DNA of 64,000 nt. Source: Listeria aquatica FSL S10-1188. Its GTDB lineage: Bacteria; Bacillota; Bacilli; Lactobacillales; Listeriaceae. The position numbers and the translations under genes were made by a program. The stretch lies in NCBI RefSeq assembly GCF_000525795.1, contig NZ_AOCG01000013.1:1-64000 (forward strand), read 5' to 3'. The notes below the pieces were generated by a model. That model searched no databases, had not been told where the DNA came from, and saw nothing but the letters and a program-made list of their open reading frames with translations. Positions 48,196 to 57,928 of the stretch are shown here, piece after piece (position 1 is the stretch's first letter; each line of letters starts with the position of its first letter).

Positions 48196-50179
48196 TCAAG
48201 TCTCTCCTTTCCAATAAGCGTCAATCGCCTCAATCAGTTCTTTCGTTGCTTCTTCAATTGTAACACCCTTAAGCTGCGTAGCGGCATTTGATAAATGTCC
48301 ACCACCGCCAAGTTTTTCCATAATCACCTGAACATTAATTTCACCAAGTGATCTGGCGCTAATCCCAATCATCTTATCCGGTCTAAGCGTCACAACAAAC
48401 GACGCCTCAACGCCTTCCATCGAAAGCATCGTATCCGCCGCTTGAGCAGCAATCACCGTGCCATAAACCTCATCCTCAGCACCTTTTGCGATCGCCATCC
48501 CATCATGATAGATCTCAAGCGCCTCAACTAAACTACTACGCTGTGCAAACGTCGCCAAATCTTCTTTCAAGAAATTTTGAACGAGCACCGTATCTGCTCC
48601 AAGCGAACGTAAATAACTAGCGGCATCAAACGTTCTCGATCCGGTCCGCAAAGTGAAATTTTTCGTATCCACAACGATTCCCGATAAGAGTGCCGTTGCT
48701 TCGATTTTGCCAACTTGTTCAAGATCTGGCTGATATTCAAACAGCTCCGTCACAAGCTCTGCAGTCGAAGAAGCATACGGTTCAATATAAACGAGTACAG
48801 GATTCTCGATAAACTCTTCAGAACGCCTGTGATGGTCGATCACGACCACATTCGAAGCTGACTCAAGCAATTCTTGATTGATTACCATTGACGGCTTATG
48901 CGTATCAACAATGACGAGCAAGCTTTTATTGGTAATATTTTCATTTGCTACTTGCGGCGTCACAATGTTTTTAATAACATTCGGATACTCTTCAATTTCG
49001 CTCATCAGCCGTTCAACATCCGGGCTCATCTTCCCTGGTTCCACAACCACATATGCACTGCGGTCGTTCATCTCAGCAATACGCATCACACCTAAGCTTG
49101 ATCCGATGACATCCATATCTGGAAAGCGGTGCCCCATAACAAAAACTTGATCGCTTTGGCTAATCAGCTCTTGAAGCGCTTGCGAAATCACCCGCGCCCG
49201 AACCCGCGTCCGTTTTTCCATCGGATTGGTTTTCCCACCGTAGAAGCGCACGTGACCTTCTGGTTCCTTGATAACCACTTGGTCGCCGCCACGTCCTAAT
49301 GCTAAATCAAGCCCAGATTGTGCAAGGTCAGCCAAATCAATCAAATCTTCTTCTCTGTGCCCGATACCAATACTCAGCGTTAATGGAATATTTTGTTTCG
49401 AAGTTCGCTCACGGATACGGTCAAGAATTTGAAATTTCTCTTCTTCTAATCTATCAAGCTTCTCTTCGTTCAAGAAAGCGATGAACCGATCAGCATTAAT
49501 TCGCTTAAGGTAAATCCGCCTTTCTTGCGCCCAGTTTGTTAACATCGTCGTAACGAGACTATTCAAGCCACTTCTACGCCGATCATCCATCCCCTGCGCC
49601 CATTCATCGTAGTTATCCAGAAAAATAATCGCAAACACAGCTTTTTCTTCGCGATATTTGGTGTTGAGTTCATAATAATCCGTTCGGTCATAGAGATAAA
49701 GAATCCGCTCTTCTCGTTTAATGATCGTATCAAAGCGTCGATCTTTCCAACTGATTGTCTGGATACCTTCCTTGCCTTCTTCTTTAATGACAGAAAGGAA
49801 TTCCGGTCCCACTTCTTCGAGGGAGTCGCCGATAACGCTTTTGTTATCAAAATACTTTGTCATGAACGGATTAACCCATTGAATATTATAATTTTCATCA
49901 TACAGCATAATCCCCATCGGCATTTCAACGAGTGCATCTTCCTCACTTCGCTTAATCCGGTAGGTTAAATTAGAAACATAATTCTGCACATCCTGGTTCA
50001 AGCGGTGTTCAAAGTAAAACATCGCTGTAATCAGCACGATACCAGCTACAAAAATAACAATGGAGAGCCACCAAGCGTAAAAAAAAGGTGATGACACACA
50101 GAATAATGGTCGCAGCAATTAAGCCATATAATGGATATTTAAGCATTCTTTTTTTCAAAAAAAGCTCTGCATGTTCCAT
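48196..50179 (-). CDS. gdpP: Cyclic-di-AMP phosphodiesterase GdpP (frameshifted near N-terminus)
   Basis: About 660 aa after removing one base from the A8 run 50079-50086; ATG at 50179 has GGGAG upstream. Two membrane helices (about 18-60), PAS domain, degenerate GGDEF domain, then DHH (VIDHHRRSEEF, VDTHKPSM) and DHHA1 (GGGGHLSNAA) domains that cleave c-di-AMP. It sets c-di-AMP levels, which affect cell-wall and osmotic balance. Upstream of rplI and downstream of agr, as in L. monocytogenes. Confidence 0.95.
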
Positions 50180-50275
50180 TCAGCTCCCTGTTCATTAATG
50201 AAATCTTTCATTCAGTCCAAAATTACAGTTACTCATCTTACCATTTTACCTTTTCTCTCCGCAAGATTCAAATAA

Positions 50276-50320
50276 TGTAAAAAGAGCCGGTTCTATTTGA
50301 AAAAATAGATGCGGCCCTTT
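50276..50320 (-). terminator. Terminator after agrA
   Basis: On the minus strand AAAGGGCCG...CTATTT pairs with AAATAG...CGGCTCTTT and ends in a U-tract. It separates agr from gdpP. Confidence 0.82.
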
Positions 50321-50321
50321 A

Positions 50322-51050
50322 CTACAACTGAAGTCCCTTAATTAATTTATTTGACGCAATACATTCTTCACCATTTACCATCGTAATTGTCCCCGTTTTC
50401 ATGTCCACCTCACTAATATTATCTTTATTGACAAGGAAAGACCGGTGACACCTATAAAAGGGTTCCCCCAAGCTATTTTCAATTTGCTTTAATTTGGCAT
50501 AAAATTCAACTTGCCGATTCTTGCTATGCATAACAACCCTGTGAGTTTTAGGTGATGTTTCAAAAAAGAGAATATCCTCCATTTTTTCATGAATAACTTT
50601 TTTATCTGAAACATGAAATGTAAAATAGTTACTCGTATTCGAGTCATCCTCCAGCCTTTCCTGAACACTTTCCAAGCAAGCCCGAACACGTTCTTTCACA
50701 TCCGAAAGATTATCCTTCACAATGTAGTCCATTGCTTCGATTTTATACGTAAAAGTCAAATAAGTCATTTCAGCATGCGTTGTAAAGAAAACAATAAAGC
50801 CACGTGGGTCCAACTTGCGAATTTCTTTGGCCAACTCAAATCCATTAAAGTCCAGATGATTCAAATCAATATCAAGGAAATAAAGCCCTAATCCCATTTT
50901 CTTTTGAACAGCTTCCAAAACTTCATCTGGATTTCCTGAGGCAATTTCAACTTCCATATCATAATGTTCAAACATAATTGCATCATTGATATATCCAACA
51001 AGCCGTTCTCGTTGAATCTTATTATCTTCACAAACAAAAATCGGAAGCAT
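50322..51050 (-). CDS. agrA: Accessory gene regulator protein A (LytTR response regulator)
   Basis: A 242-aa response regulator. Receiver Asp in LYFLDIDLNHLDFNG (about residue 59); VFFTTHAEMTYLTFTYKIEA matches AgrA. The C-terminal LytTR domain (about 140-242) contains RCHRSFLVNKDNI. It activates its own operon and quorum-sensing targets after phosphorylation by AgrC. It starts 19 nt after agrC and is the last gene of agrBDCA. Confidence 0.96.
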   Translation of the reverse strand: MLPIFVCEDNKIQRERLVGYINDAIMFEHYDMEVEIASGNPDEVLEAVQKKMGLGLYFLDIDLNHLDFNGFELAKEIRKLDPRGFIVFFTTHAEMTYLTFTYKIEAMDYIVKDNLSDVKERVRACLESVQERLEDDSNTSNYFTFHVSDKKVIHEKMEDILFFETSPKTHRVVMHSKNRQVEFYAKLKQIENSLGEPFYRCHRSFLVNKDNISEVDMKTGTITMVNGEECIASNKLIKGLQL

Positions 51051-51068
51051 AATAATCTCCCCGCTTTT

Positions 51069-52385
51069 CTACATGATTTCTAGTTCCTGAATAAACTCTT
51101 GCTTCTCTTCATCCAATTTCGTATCAAGAGCAGCGTTTGAATATTCTTGTAATGTCCCTCTCAGACTAGACAAACCTATTCCTCGATTTGTCCCCTTAGT
51201 TGAAAATCCATCTTCAAAAATCTTATATACAGGCGGCATGTTCTTCGGAATACTATTCGCAAATATCATCGTCGTTGCCTCTTCTCTTTTAAAAATAGCA
51301 ATCCGAATAACTGGCTTTTCACTACCGATCGCAGCTTCCACCGCATTATCTAATAAAATCCCTGCCACTTTACAAAGATCAACACTTGGCATATTAATGG
51401 AATCGATCTCTTCCGTCACTTCTACACCCACATCAATATTCAATTCTTGCGCCCGAATCAATTTGATAGCAAGCAAACCCTTTAGTTCTGTAACATGAAT
51501 ATTTTGCAATGCAGAGATCCGGTAATCATTGGTTTCAATCTGTTGGTTAATGGGCACGATATTTTTCTCAAAGTACTTTTTAAGACCTTCCATGTCATTT
51601 TCATCAATATAACCAGCCATGCTTGATAAAATATTAATATAATCGTGCCGAAAAACACGCATTTCATTGTGTAACTCTTCAAGCGTGGATGTATATTCTT
51701 GAAGTTGCGCGAATTGTTCTTGTTGATTTTTCATTTTAATTTCCTGAACAGCTGATTGTAGTACCAAATATAGCATACCAATCAAAATCGCAAAATAAGC
51801 TAGAAAAATAATGGTGTTTAAGCGAACAATTTCTTGGACAAAACCATCCGCTGCACTGAAGAAAATATTTAAATGATAAATTAACAGAGTCAGCAAAATG
51901 ATCGCTACCGTTATAAAACCATATTTTTTCTGATTAATATAGGAATATAGATCCCATCTGTTTACAAATTTTCTAAGAATGAATGCCATTAAACAAGCTA
52001 TTAACATCATGCTTATCGCATAACCAATTGTAGTGTACAAGCGCCTATACAATTCATCTCCAAAGAAATGGAAGATTATCAAAAAAACATTATTAAATAA
52101 ATAATCACTTAAAATAGAAATAATAAATGTTAACGACGCAATCGTTACAGAAAGGAAAATCGTTTGCTTTTTGTACAGCAAGGCTAAAACATAGATGGCT
52201 ATGGTAAGTAGATTAACCCAATATGAGATCACAAGAAATAGAGGGATTGCAACTATAGTAGTTACTAAAACTACAAAACCCTCTAGCCAACTAAATATAC
52301 ACCTAGTTAAGATTTGAACGACAATGAAAAAGCCGATTGTTTGAATTGAAATGGCTAATAATAAATTAAACGTAGTAGAATCCAT
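51069..52385 (-). CDS. agrC: Accessory gene regulator protein C (peptide-sensing histidine kinase)
   Basis: A 438-aa HPK10 kinase. Six or seven N-terminal membrane helices (residues about 1-215) form the peptide receptor; the H-box is VFRHDYINILSSM, the N-box LDNAVEAA, the G-box NRGIGLSSLRG. ATG at 52385 has GGAGG upstream; the longer ORF start overlaps that site. Here the reading frame is intact, unlike the paralogous kinase at 20993-22251. Senses the AgrD-derived peptide. Confidence 0.96.
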   Translation of the reverse strand: MDSTTFNLLLAISIQTIGFFIVVQILTRCIFSWLEGFVVLVTTIVAIPLFLVISYWVNLLTIAIYVLALLYKKQTIFLSVTIASLTFIISILSDYLFNNVFLIIFHFFGDELYRRLYTTIGYAISMMLIACLMAFILRKFVNRWDLYSYINQKKYGFITVAIILLTLLIYHLNIFFSAADGFVQEIVRLNTIIFLAYFAILIGMLYLVLQSAVQEIKMKNQQEQFAQLQEYTSTLEELHNEMRVFRHDYINILSSMAGYIDENDMEGLKKYFEKNIVPINQQIETNDYRISALQNIHVTELKGLLAIKLIRAQELNIDVGVEVTEEIDSINMPSVDLCKVAGILLDNAVEAAIGSEKPVIRIAIFKREEATTMIFANSIPKNMPPVYKIFEDGFSTKGTNRGIGLSSLRGTLQEYSNAALDTKLDEEKQEFIQELEIM

Positions 52386-52468
52386 CGATGGCCTCCGCAT
52401 TCGAGATACTTCAATATCAAAACTATCTTAACACATTTTTTCCATTGTCGAAATCCTTTTAAATTATT

Positions 52469-52624
52469 TTATTTTTTCTTTTCAAGTTTGTTTACAAGTG
52501 GATTTTTCGGTTCATAGGTAACACCAAAACAAGATTTTTTCATAGAAGTATCTGCGATCTTAAATGCTTTATCTTCCAATTTTCCCCCTACAAGCTTCAT
52601 TACTTTGTTATTCATAAATTTCAT
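52469..52624 (-). CDS. agrD: AgrD autoinducing peptide precursor
   Basis: A 51-aa prepeptide: amphipathic N-terminal leader (KLVGGKLEDKAFKIADTSM), peptide core KKSCFGVT, and conserved charged tail YEPKNPLVNKLEKKK. By comparison with L. monocytogenes AgrD (CFMFV core before YEPK), the mature signal is probably a thiolactone formed by Cys32 and ending at Thr36 (CFGVT). ATG at 52624 with AGGAGGAG upstream. Lies between agrB and agrC. Confidence 0.93.
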   Translation of the reverse strand: MKFMNNKVMKLVGGKLEDKAFKIADTSMKKSCFGVTYEPKNPLVNKLEKKK

Positions 52625-53224
52625 AGTTATTTCTCCTCCTATTGAGTAATTTATAAGTTATTGGGTGTATACACACCATTTGATAAAACGCTCCAAACAT
52701 GATGAGTGTCTTTACTTCTGGAATTGGGACAAGGAGCGCTATAATCATCAAAAATAATGCACTTAGCACGGCTTTGTTTCTAAGCTGTTTCCTATTCCCT
52801 TCTCCTAAAAGCGGCAAACTCTCTGTATCAGCTGGCGCGTACCAAAACATATTGAGCGCAATAATTGCGAAAACAAGTACGACGATCCAATTTGAAGATG
52901 AAACGTGCTGCAAGAAAAATGGCGCCAGTACAAACGCAACTAAGCTAGCAAGCGTACAGTTTAAACTCTTAATCGCATGCAATCCAAATGAATAACGCCT
53001 CACAATCAAAAAAAGAAAAAATGAACAATCAGCGTTTCAAAAAACACGCCCATGAGAAGGGAAACTAAGTAAACTAAACCGATTTTCATCGTGTTAATTA
53101 AAATAACTTCCATTCCGTATTTTACTTTTTCGTAGCTTTCTTCATCTTCTTGAAAACGTTCTTTTGAGATGAGCTTCTCCGCAATTCTTTCTGTTAGAGG
53201 AACTTTGTTCACTAAACTGCTCAA
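52608..53224 (-). CDS. agrB: AgrB peptide-processing membrane protease (frameshifted)
   Basis: About 205 aa after adding one base to the A7 run 53009-53015. The catalytic pair lies in RRYSFGLHAIKSLNC (His and Cys, 7 residues apart), followed by membrane helices and FWYAPADTESLPL. It cuts AgrD and forms the thiolactone ring. TTG at 53224, with GGAGGTG 6 nt upstream, gives MSSLVNKVPLTERIAEKLIS, aligned with the L. monocytogenes start. First gene of agrBDCA; it overlaps agrD by 17 nt. Confidence 0.94.
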
Positions 53225-53263
53225 ATTTTTCACCTCCATCTCTATTTTACAACGAAATAAGCA

Positions 53264-53317
53264 ATTATAACCAAAAATGTAGTGAAATGTCTATTTTTGG
53301 TCGCGAATGACCAAAAA
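53264..53317 (-). promoter_or_regulatory. agr promoter with adjoining inverted repeat
   Basis: On the minus strand: -10 TATAAT (53264-53269), 18-bp spacer, -35 TAGACA (53288-53293). Immediately upstream lies the perfect 9-bp inverted repeat TTTTTGGTC-N6-GACCAAAAA (53294-53317). Its place right behind the -35 suits an activator such as AgrA, or another regulator. Confidence 0.65.
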
Positions 53318-53392
53318 ATGCCATTTTTTCCAATTTTTTTACATAGTATTTTCAATATTCGATTTAAAATACAAACAAATTTACCTTCTAAT

Positions 53393-53435
53393 AAAAAAAC
53401 TGGCTTTGGATTTTCTGTAAATCCAAAGCCAGTTT
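53393..53435 (-). terminator. Terminator after rpsR
   Basis: A long perfect stem AAACTGGCTTTGGATTT/AAATCCAAAGCCAGTTT with a short loop and, on the minus strand, seven U. Confidence 0.95.
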
Positions 53436-53446
53436 GACTTGTATGC

Positions 53447-53686
53447 TTATTTTTCTTCCGCAACAAATGGAAGTAGTGCCATTTGACGAGCACGTTTAAT
53501 AGCAACTGTTAATTTACGTTGGTATTTCGCACTTGTACCTGTTACACGACGAGGTAAAATTTTACCACGTTCTGAAACGAATTTTTTTAGTAATTCAACA
53601 TCTTTATAATCGATGTGTGTGATTCCGTTAGCCGTAAAATAACAAACCTTTTTACGACGACGTCCGCCTCTGCGTCCTCCAGCCAT
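53447..53686 (-). CDS. rpsR: 30S ribosomal protein S18
   Basis: A 79-aa S18. The basic N-terminus ([17 protein letters not shown]) and the core [20 protein letters not shown], then [14 protein letters not shown], are characteristic. Pairs with S6 in the 30S platform. Last gene of rpsF-ssb-rpsR. Confidence 0.98.
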   Translation of the reverse strand: MAGGRRGGRRRKKVCYFTANGITHIDYKDVELLKKFVSERGKILPRRVTGTSAKYQRKLTVAIKRARQMALLPFVAEEK

Positions 53687-53746
53687 GTTTTTCTCCTCCT
53701 ATCTCTCAATAAAATCTATTTGCGCATTGTTTTGCCTCTTCTCAAA

Positions 53747-54256
53747 TTAGAATGGAAGATCGTCATCCGAGATGTCGATCGGTTTCCCATCACTTGCGAA
53801 TGGATCATTATTTGCGCGATCATAACTTTGAGATGAAGATTGCTGGTTCTGATTGTATCCACCGCCAGCGTTATTATTGCTATATCCACCACCGGAATTT
53901 CCTTGGTAGCCACCGTTTCCGCCATTATGCGTCGCGTTTTTAGGCTCTAGGAATTGAACACTTTCAGCAACCACTTCTGTTACATAGACACGTTTTCCAT
54001 CTTGACCTTCATAATTCCGAGTTTGAACTCGACCATCAACGCCTGCTAAACTTCCTTTTTTAAGGAAATTCGCTACGTTTTCAGCTGGTTTTCGCCAAAC
54101 TACGCAATTAATGAAATCGGCCTCCCGCTCTCCTTGCTGATTCGTAAAAGTACGGTTAACAGCAAGTGTAAACGTTGCAACAGCAACACCTGCTGGAGTA
54201 TAACGAAGTTCAGGGTCTCTGGTTAAACGGCCTACTAACACCACACGATTCATCAT
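53747..54256 (-). CDS. ssb: Single-stranded DNA-binding protein
   Basis: A 169-aa SSB. OB-fold (about 1-105: [40 protein letters not shown]), a Gly/Asn/Gln/Ser-rich linker (110-155) and the acidic C-terminal tip DISDDDLPF that recruits replication and repair proteins. The start may be the second Met (54253). Lies between rpsF and rpsR, as is usual in Firmicutes. Confidence 0.98.
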   Translation of the reverse strand: MMNRVVLVGRLTRDPELRYTPAGVAVATFTLAVNRTFTNQQGEREADFINCVVWRKPAENVANFLKKGSLAGVDGRVQTRNYEGQDGKRVYVTEVVAESVQFLEPKNATHNGGNGGYQGNSGGGYSNNNAGGGYNQNQQSSSQSYDRANNDPFASDGKPIDISDDDLPF

Positions 54257-54315
54257 ACAGAACCAACCTCCTCTCGTTTAATGGAATCAAAGGGCAAGCC
54301 CTTCGAAAATAGGTC

Positions 54316-54609
54316 TTATTCTTCTTCTTTAACAACGATATGACGAATAATGTCATCCGTAATTTTAGCGATACGATCGAATTCGTTAATACCATCTGCA
54401 TTTTCAGCAGAGATTTTCACGATGTGGTAAATTCCATCATTGAAGTCTTGGATTTCATAAGCCAAGCGACGTTTACCCCATTCTTTTGATTCGATGATCT
54501 CAGCTCCGTTCGAAGTTAAGATTCCGTCAAAACGTTCTACCAACGCTTTTTTCTCATCTTCCTCGATATTCGGACGAATGATGTAGTTAATCTCGTAATT
54601 TTTAGCCAT
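54316..54609 (-). CDS. rpsF: 30S ribosomal protein S6
   Basis: A 97-aa S6: [20 protein letters not shown], then [32 protein letters not shown]. First gene of rpsF-ssb-rpsR, behind an S6:S18-type mRNA leader. Confidence 0.98.
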   Translation of the reverse strand: MAKNYEINYIIRPNIEEDEKKALVERFDGILTSNGAEIIESKEWGKRRLAYEIQDFNDGIYHIVKISAENADGINEFDRIAKITDDIIRHIVVKEEE

Positions 54610-54670
54610 CTACTTTACACCTCCTTGTGGTCTTAGCGGCTCTGATGCGAAAAATCGCATCCTCATCGTT
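54610..54670 (-). promoter_or_regulatory. S6:S18-type mRNA leader
   Basis: The 5' leader of rpsF folds a hairpin GATGCGA/TCGCATC (54644-54661) followed by AGAGCCGC, whose CCG (54637-54639) is the feature recognised by the S6:S18 complex in leaders of this type. It would give feedback control of the operon. Based on position and motif, not on a covariance search. Confidence 0.65.
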
Positions 54671-54737
54671 TTAAAGTGTATCACTCCTCTGCGATAAGAA
54701 CGAGCAAGGAATAATTTATAATTACTCACAATAACAA

Positions 54738-54766
54738 ATTATACCACAGGAGTAGACTTGCTTCAA
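54738..54766 (-). promoter_or_regulatory. rpsF operon promoter
   Basis: On the minus strand: -35 TTGAAG (54761-54766), 17-bp spacer, -10 TATAAT (54738-54743). It lies about 130 nt before rpsF, leaving room for the leader. Confidence 0.75.
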
Positions 54767-54770
54767 ACAT

Positions 54771-55071
54771 TTTCTTGAACATTTTCGGCCCAACAACCGT
54801 TCTCCTTTTTTAAGTATTCATTTAGCTTCTATTTGTGAACTTTTTGTGACAGTTTCTTGCATATAGCCGCATACAAAATAAGCTTTTTATGCAATAAATG
54901 TATAATTAGAATTCTCCCGTTTTTATATGCTAGTTTTTTCAGTACTTAGAACTATTTGTCTAATTATCTCATAATTGAATACTCCTCCGAAAACAGCAAA
55001 TCACTCTCCTGCACTGAGAGTCAGATTATGTTAAAATTTGAAAGCAGCTTATTTTGCGGAGGTCTATACTT
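54771..55071. other. Divergent intergenic region
   Basis: A 300-bp AT-rich gap between the rpsF promoter and the gene at 55072. No gene or clear repeat seen; it must contain the plus-strand promoter, which I could not place. Confidence 0.5.
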
Positions 55072-55600
55072 TTGAGAAATTTGTACTTATTAGCTATTTT
55101 ATTTTCATTGCTTTTCTTTGTCGGCGCTCTTTGCTTACAAAAAAAAAGAAGATGTCGTGACACAGAAATCTTATGACGCTTTTTCTATTGATCGCCTTAA
55201 AAATATGTTATCAACAGATCATGTTAGCATTAGTCCTGCCTCTATTAATTTAACAGGCAATCAACTTTATTTTAATATTCCACTTTCTTTGAGCCCCAAC
55301 CTCTATAAGCAGATGGCTTCTGTGGAACATTTCGGAATGCAAGTTGAGCTACCACATGATATTTATATACTTAGCACACTAGAGGAAGCCTCCCTATCCG
55401 TTGCCTCTCAAGATATTCGCTATACTGACAAACACTTTCTTGAGGTTTCTTTTAAAGTTCCCTTAAACCATTCTGTCCTTGCTTCAAAAGAATTCACTAG
55501 TTTACTACAAAATAATTTAAAACTCCATTTAAGCTTTACTAACGCCGAAAACAAACCTATTGCTTCATTTCGTGATATTGAAACAGAATTTACTTCCTAA
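55072..55600 (+). CDS. Hypothetical membrane-anchored protein (frameshifted)
   Basis: About 175 aa after removing one base from the A9 run 55139-55147. TTG at 55072 with GCGGAGG upstream gives the hydrophobic N-terminus LYLLAILFSLLFFVGALC, a signal anchor or (weak lipobox) signal peptide. The outside domain is beta-rich (INLTGNQLYFNIPLSLSPN, FLEVSFKVPLN) and vaguely resembles the YpmS-type DUF2140 proteins. Function unknown. Single gene, convergent with ahpF. Confidence 0.65.
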
Positions 55601-55601
55601 C

Positions 55602-55633
55602 AAAAAAGCCGAAAGGAGAAACTCCTTTCGGCT
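55602..55633. terminator. Terminator after ahpF and the convergent gene
   Basis: AGCCGAAAGGAG-AAA-CTCCTTTCGGCT. On the minus strand it is followed by six U, so it serves mainly ahpCF. Confidence 0.92.
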
Positions 55634-55643
55634 AGCTGAATCT

Positions 55644-57170
55644 TCAATTCCGAATCAAATAGTCAAATGCACCTAAACTTGCTGTTGCACCCGATCCCAT
55701 TGAAATGATAATTTGTTTATAAGCGCTGTCTGTGCAATCTCCGGCCGCAAAAACGCCTGGAACATTCGTTGCACCGCGTTTATCAACAACGATTTCTCCT
55801 GTTTTGGCTCGCTCTACAGTGCCTTCAAGCCATTCTGTATTTGGTACAAGACCGATTAGAATGAATACACCTTCTAAATCGAGGTGAACTTCCTCATTTG
55901 TTTCACGGTCAACGTAAGTAAGTCCGTTTACTTTTTCAGTACCTGTAATTTCTTTTGTTTGAACATTCGTAAGTACAGTAACATTTGGAAGCGAATGAAG
56001 CCGCTCTTGTAGAATTTTATCTGCTTTTAATTCCGACATGAACTCAAGAACGGTAACATGGTTAACGAGTCCAGCAAGATCAATTGCTGCTTCAATTCCG
56101 GAATTCCCACCGCCTACTACGGCAACATTTTTTCCTGCAAAAAGTGGTCCATCACAGTGCGGACAATAAGCCACACCTTTGTTTTTGAATTCTTTTTCGC
56201 CTGGAACATTAATATTCCGCCATCTCGCACCAGTTGAAAGAATAACGGTTTTGCTTTTTAGCACGGCCCCATTGTTTAGCGTGATTTCAGCTAGCTCTTT
56301 TTTCTCAAGCTTCGCTGCACGAACGGTTTTCATTACATCTACGTCGTATTCATTGACGTGTTCTTCAACTGTCCGCATGAGTTCAGGACCTTCAATGTAC
56401 TTCGTCCCAATCACATTTTCAATCCCCAAGGTTTCTAGAACTTGTCCGCCGAAGGTTTCTGCGACGATCCCTGTTCTAATGCCTTTACGGGCAGCATAAA
56501 TAGCTGCACTTGCTCCAGCAGGTCCACCACCTACGACAAGAACGTCATAAGGATCTTTACCTTCAAATTCGGAAATATCAGCCACTCCAACTATTTTTTC
56601 AAGAATCTGTTCAATCGTCATGCGACCATTGCTAAATTCTTCTCCGTTAAGAAAAACGGTCGGAACGCCCATCACATTTTTGGCTTCGATTTCAGGTTGG
56701 AACATGCCACCTTCAATCATCGTATGTGAAATAGATGGGTTAAGTACGCTCATAATGTTTAAAGCTTGAACAACATCTGGACAATTATGGCAAGATAAGC
56801 TGACATAGGTTTCAAAATGAAGTTCTTCTTTAATTGATTTAATTTGTTTAACTACTTTTTCAGAAACTTTTGGTGCACGTCCACTCACTTGAAGTAAAGC
56901 GAGTACAAGTGATGTGAATTCGTGACCAAGTGGAATGCCTGAGAAGACAATTCCTGATTCCTGATCTTTTTGGTCTACGCTAAAACTTGGCTTGCGGCTA
57001 AATGCGCCTTCAGTCATTGTAATTTTAGGAGACATTGCTGTGATTTCTTCGACGAAATCGGATAACTTTTTCGAGTTTTCACTAGCATCCAAGCCGACAC
57101 GTAAAACTAAATCGCCTTCTAGGAGCTCTAGATACCCAGCTAGTTGTTTTTTAATTTCTGCATCCAACAT
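55644..57170 (-). CDS. ahpF: Alkyl hydroperoxide reductase subunit F
   Basis: A 508-aa flavoprotein disulfide reductase that recycles AhpC with NADH. The N-terminal tandem thioredoxin-fold domain has the CHNC redox pair (about residue 128); the FAD site is VVGGGPAGASAA near 211; the thioredoxin-reductase-like CPHC pair is near 338; NAD site VVGGGNSGIEAA near 353; FAD-binding end GVFAAGDCTDSAYKQ. It lies 13 nt after ahpC, same operon. Confidence 0.96.
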   Translation of the reverse strand: MLDAEIKKQLAGYLELLEGDLVLRVGLDASENSKKLSDFVEEITAMSPKITMTEGAFSRKPSFSVDQKDQESGIVFSGIPLGHEFTSLVLALLQVSGRAPKVSEKVVKQIKSIKEELHFETYVSLSCHNCPDVVQALNIMSVLNPSISHTMIEGGMFQPEIEAKNVMGVPTVFLNGEEFSNGRMTIEQILEKIVGVADISEFEGKDPYDVLVVGGGPAGASAAIYAARKGIRTGIVAETFGGQVLETLGIENVIGTKYIEGPELMRTVEEHVNEYDVDVMKTVRAAKLEKKELAEITLNNGAVLKSKTVILSTGARWRNINVPGEKEFKNKGVAYCPHCDGPLFAGKNVAVVGGGNSGIEAAIDLAGLVNHVTVLEFMSELKADKILQERLHSLPNVTVLTNVQTKEITGTEKVNGLTYVDRETNEEVHLDLEGVFILIGLVPNTEWLEGTVERAKTGEIVVDKRGATNVPGVFAAGDCTDSAYKQIIISMGSGATASLGAFDYLIRN

Positions 57171-57183
57171 ATTTTTGCGCTCC

Positions 57184-57747
57184 TTAAATTTTTCCTACAA
57201 GGTCAAGACTTGGCGTTAAAGTTTCTTCCCCTTCTTTCCATTTCGCAGGGCAAACTTCACCAGGATGTTTACGCACATATTGGGCAGCTTTTACTTTATC
57301 AATCAATGTACTTGCATCACGTCCGATTCCATCTGCATTGATTTCAACTGTCTGAACAATGCCATCTGGATCAATAATGAATGTTCCACGGTTAGATAGT
57401 CCTTCTTCTTCATCAAGCACATCAAAGATTTCGGAAATCTTATGCGACGGATCTCCTACCATAATGTAATTAATTTTATTAATGACATCTGAGGAATCGT
57501 GCCAAGCTTTATGTGTGAAGTGTGTATCTGTGGATACAGAATAAACTTCAACACCTAATGATTGAAGTGTTTCATATTGATCTTGCAAATCCCCAAGTTC
57601 TGTCGGGCAAACAAAAGAAAAATCAGCTGGATAGAAACAAACTACGCTCCATTTTCCTTTTAAATCTTCAGAAGATACATCAATAAATTCACCTTTATGA
57701 TATGCTTTTGCTGTAAATTCCTCGACTTCTTTTCCAATTAATGACAT
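57184..57747 (-). CDS. ahpC: Alkyl hydroperoxide reductase subunit C (typical 2-Cys peroxiredoxin)
   Basis: A 187-aa peroxiredoxin. Peroxidatic Cys in [11 protein letters not shown] (about residue 47), resolving Cys in [10 protein letters not shown] (about 166). It reduces H2O2 and organic peroxides; re-reduced by AhpF. RBS GGAGGAA. A strong sigma-A promoter lies upstream; I see at most half a PerR box there (57855-57861), so PerR control is uncertain. Confidence 0.97.
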   Translation of the reverse strand: MSLIGKEVEEFTAKAYHKGEFIDVSSEDLKGKWSVVCFYPADFSFVCPTELGDLQDQYETLQSLGVEVYSVSTDTHFTHKAWHDSSDVINKINYIMVGDPSHKISEIFDVLDEEEGLSNRGTFIIDPDGIVQTVEINADGIGRDASTLIDKVKAAQYVRKHPGEVCPAKWKEGEETLTPSLDLVGKI

Positions 57748-57802
57748 TTAAAATTCCTCCTTCAAGTTATCTATAGGATGCAAAGTAACCCTTTACTCCT
57801 TT

Positions 57803-57831
57803 ATTATCGTGAATTTAGAAAGCAATGTCAA
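57803..57831 (-). promoter_or_regulatory. ahpCF promoter
   Basis: On the minus strand: -35 TTGACA (57826-57831), 17-bp spacer, -10 GATAAT (57803-57808). Confidence 0.8.
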
Positions 57832-57888
57832 CTGTTAATTAAAGTATTTATTAAATTATAATTACTATCAAGTGAAATCGGATACAAG

Positions 57889-57921
57889 AAAAGCAAATTC
57901 CAGAATTGGAACTTGCTTTTT
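57889..57921 (-). terminator. Terminator after the DedA gene
   Basis: AAAAGCAA-A-TTCCA pairs with TGGAA-C-TTGCTTTT. It lies just after the DedA stop codon. Confidence 0.85.
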
Positions 57922-57928
57922 CGAACGA

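Noticed and set aside
53242-53505. Open frame across the agr promoter region (87 codons, minus strand)
   Set aside because: It runs through the rpsR terminator and the agr promoter and has no ribosome site.
57840-57870. PerR box upstream of ahpC
   Set aside because: Only one half (ATTATAA) fits the consensus in a very AT-rich stretch.
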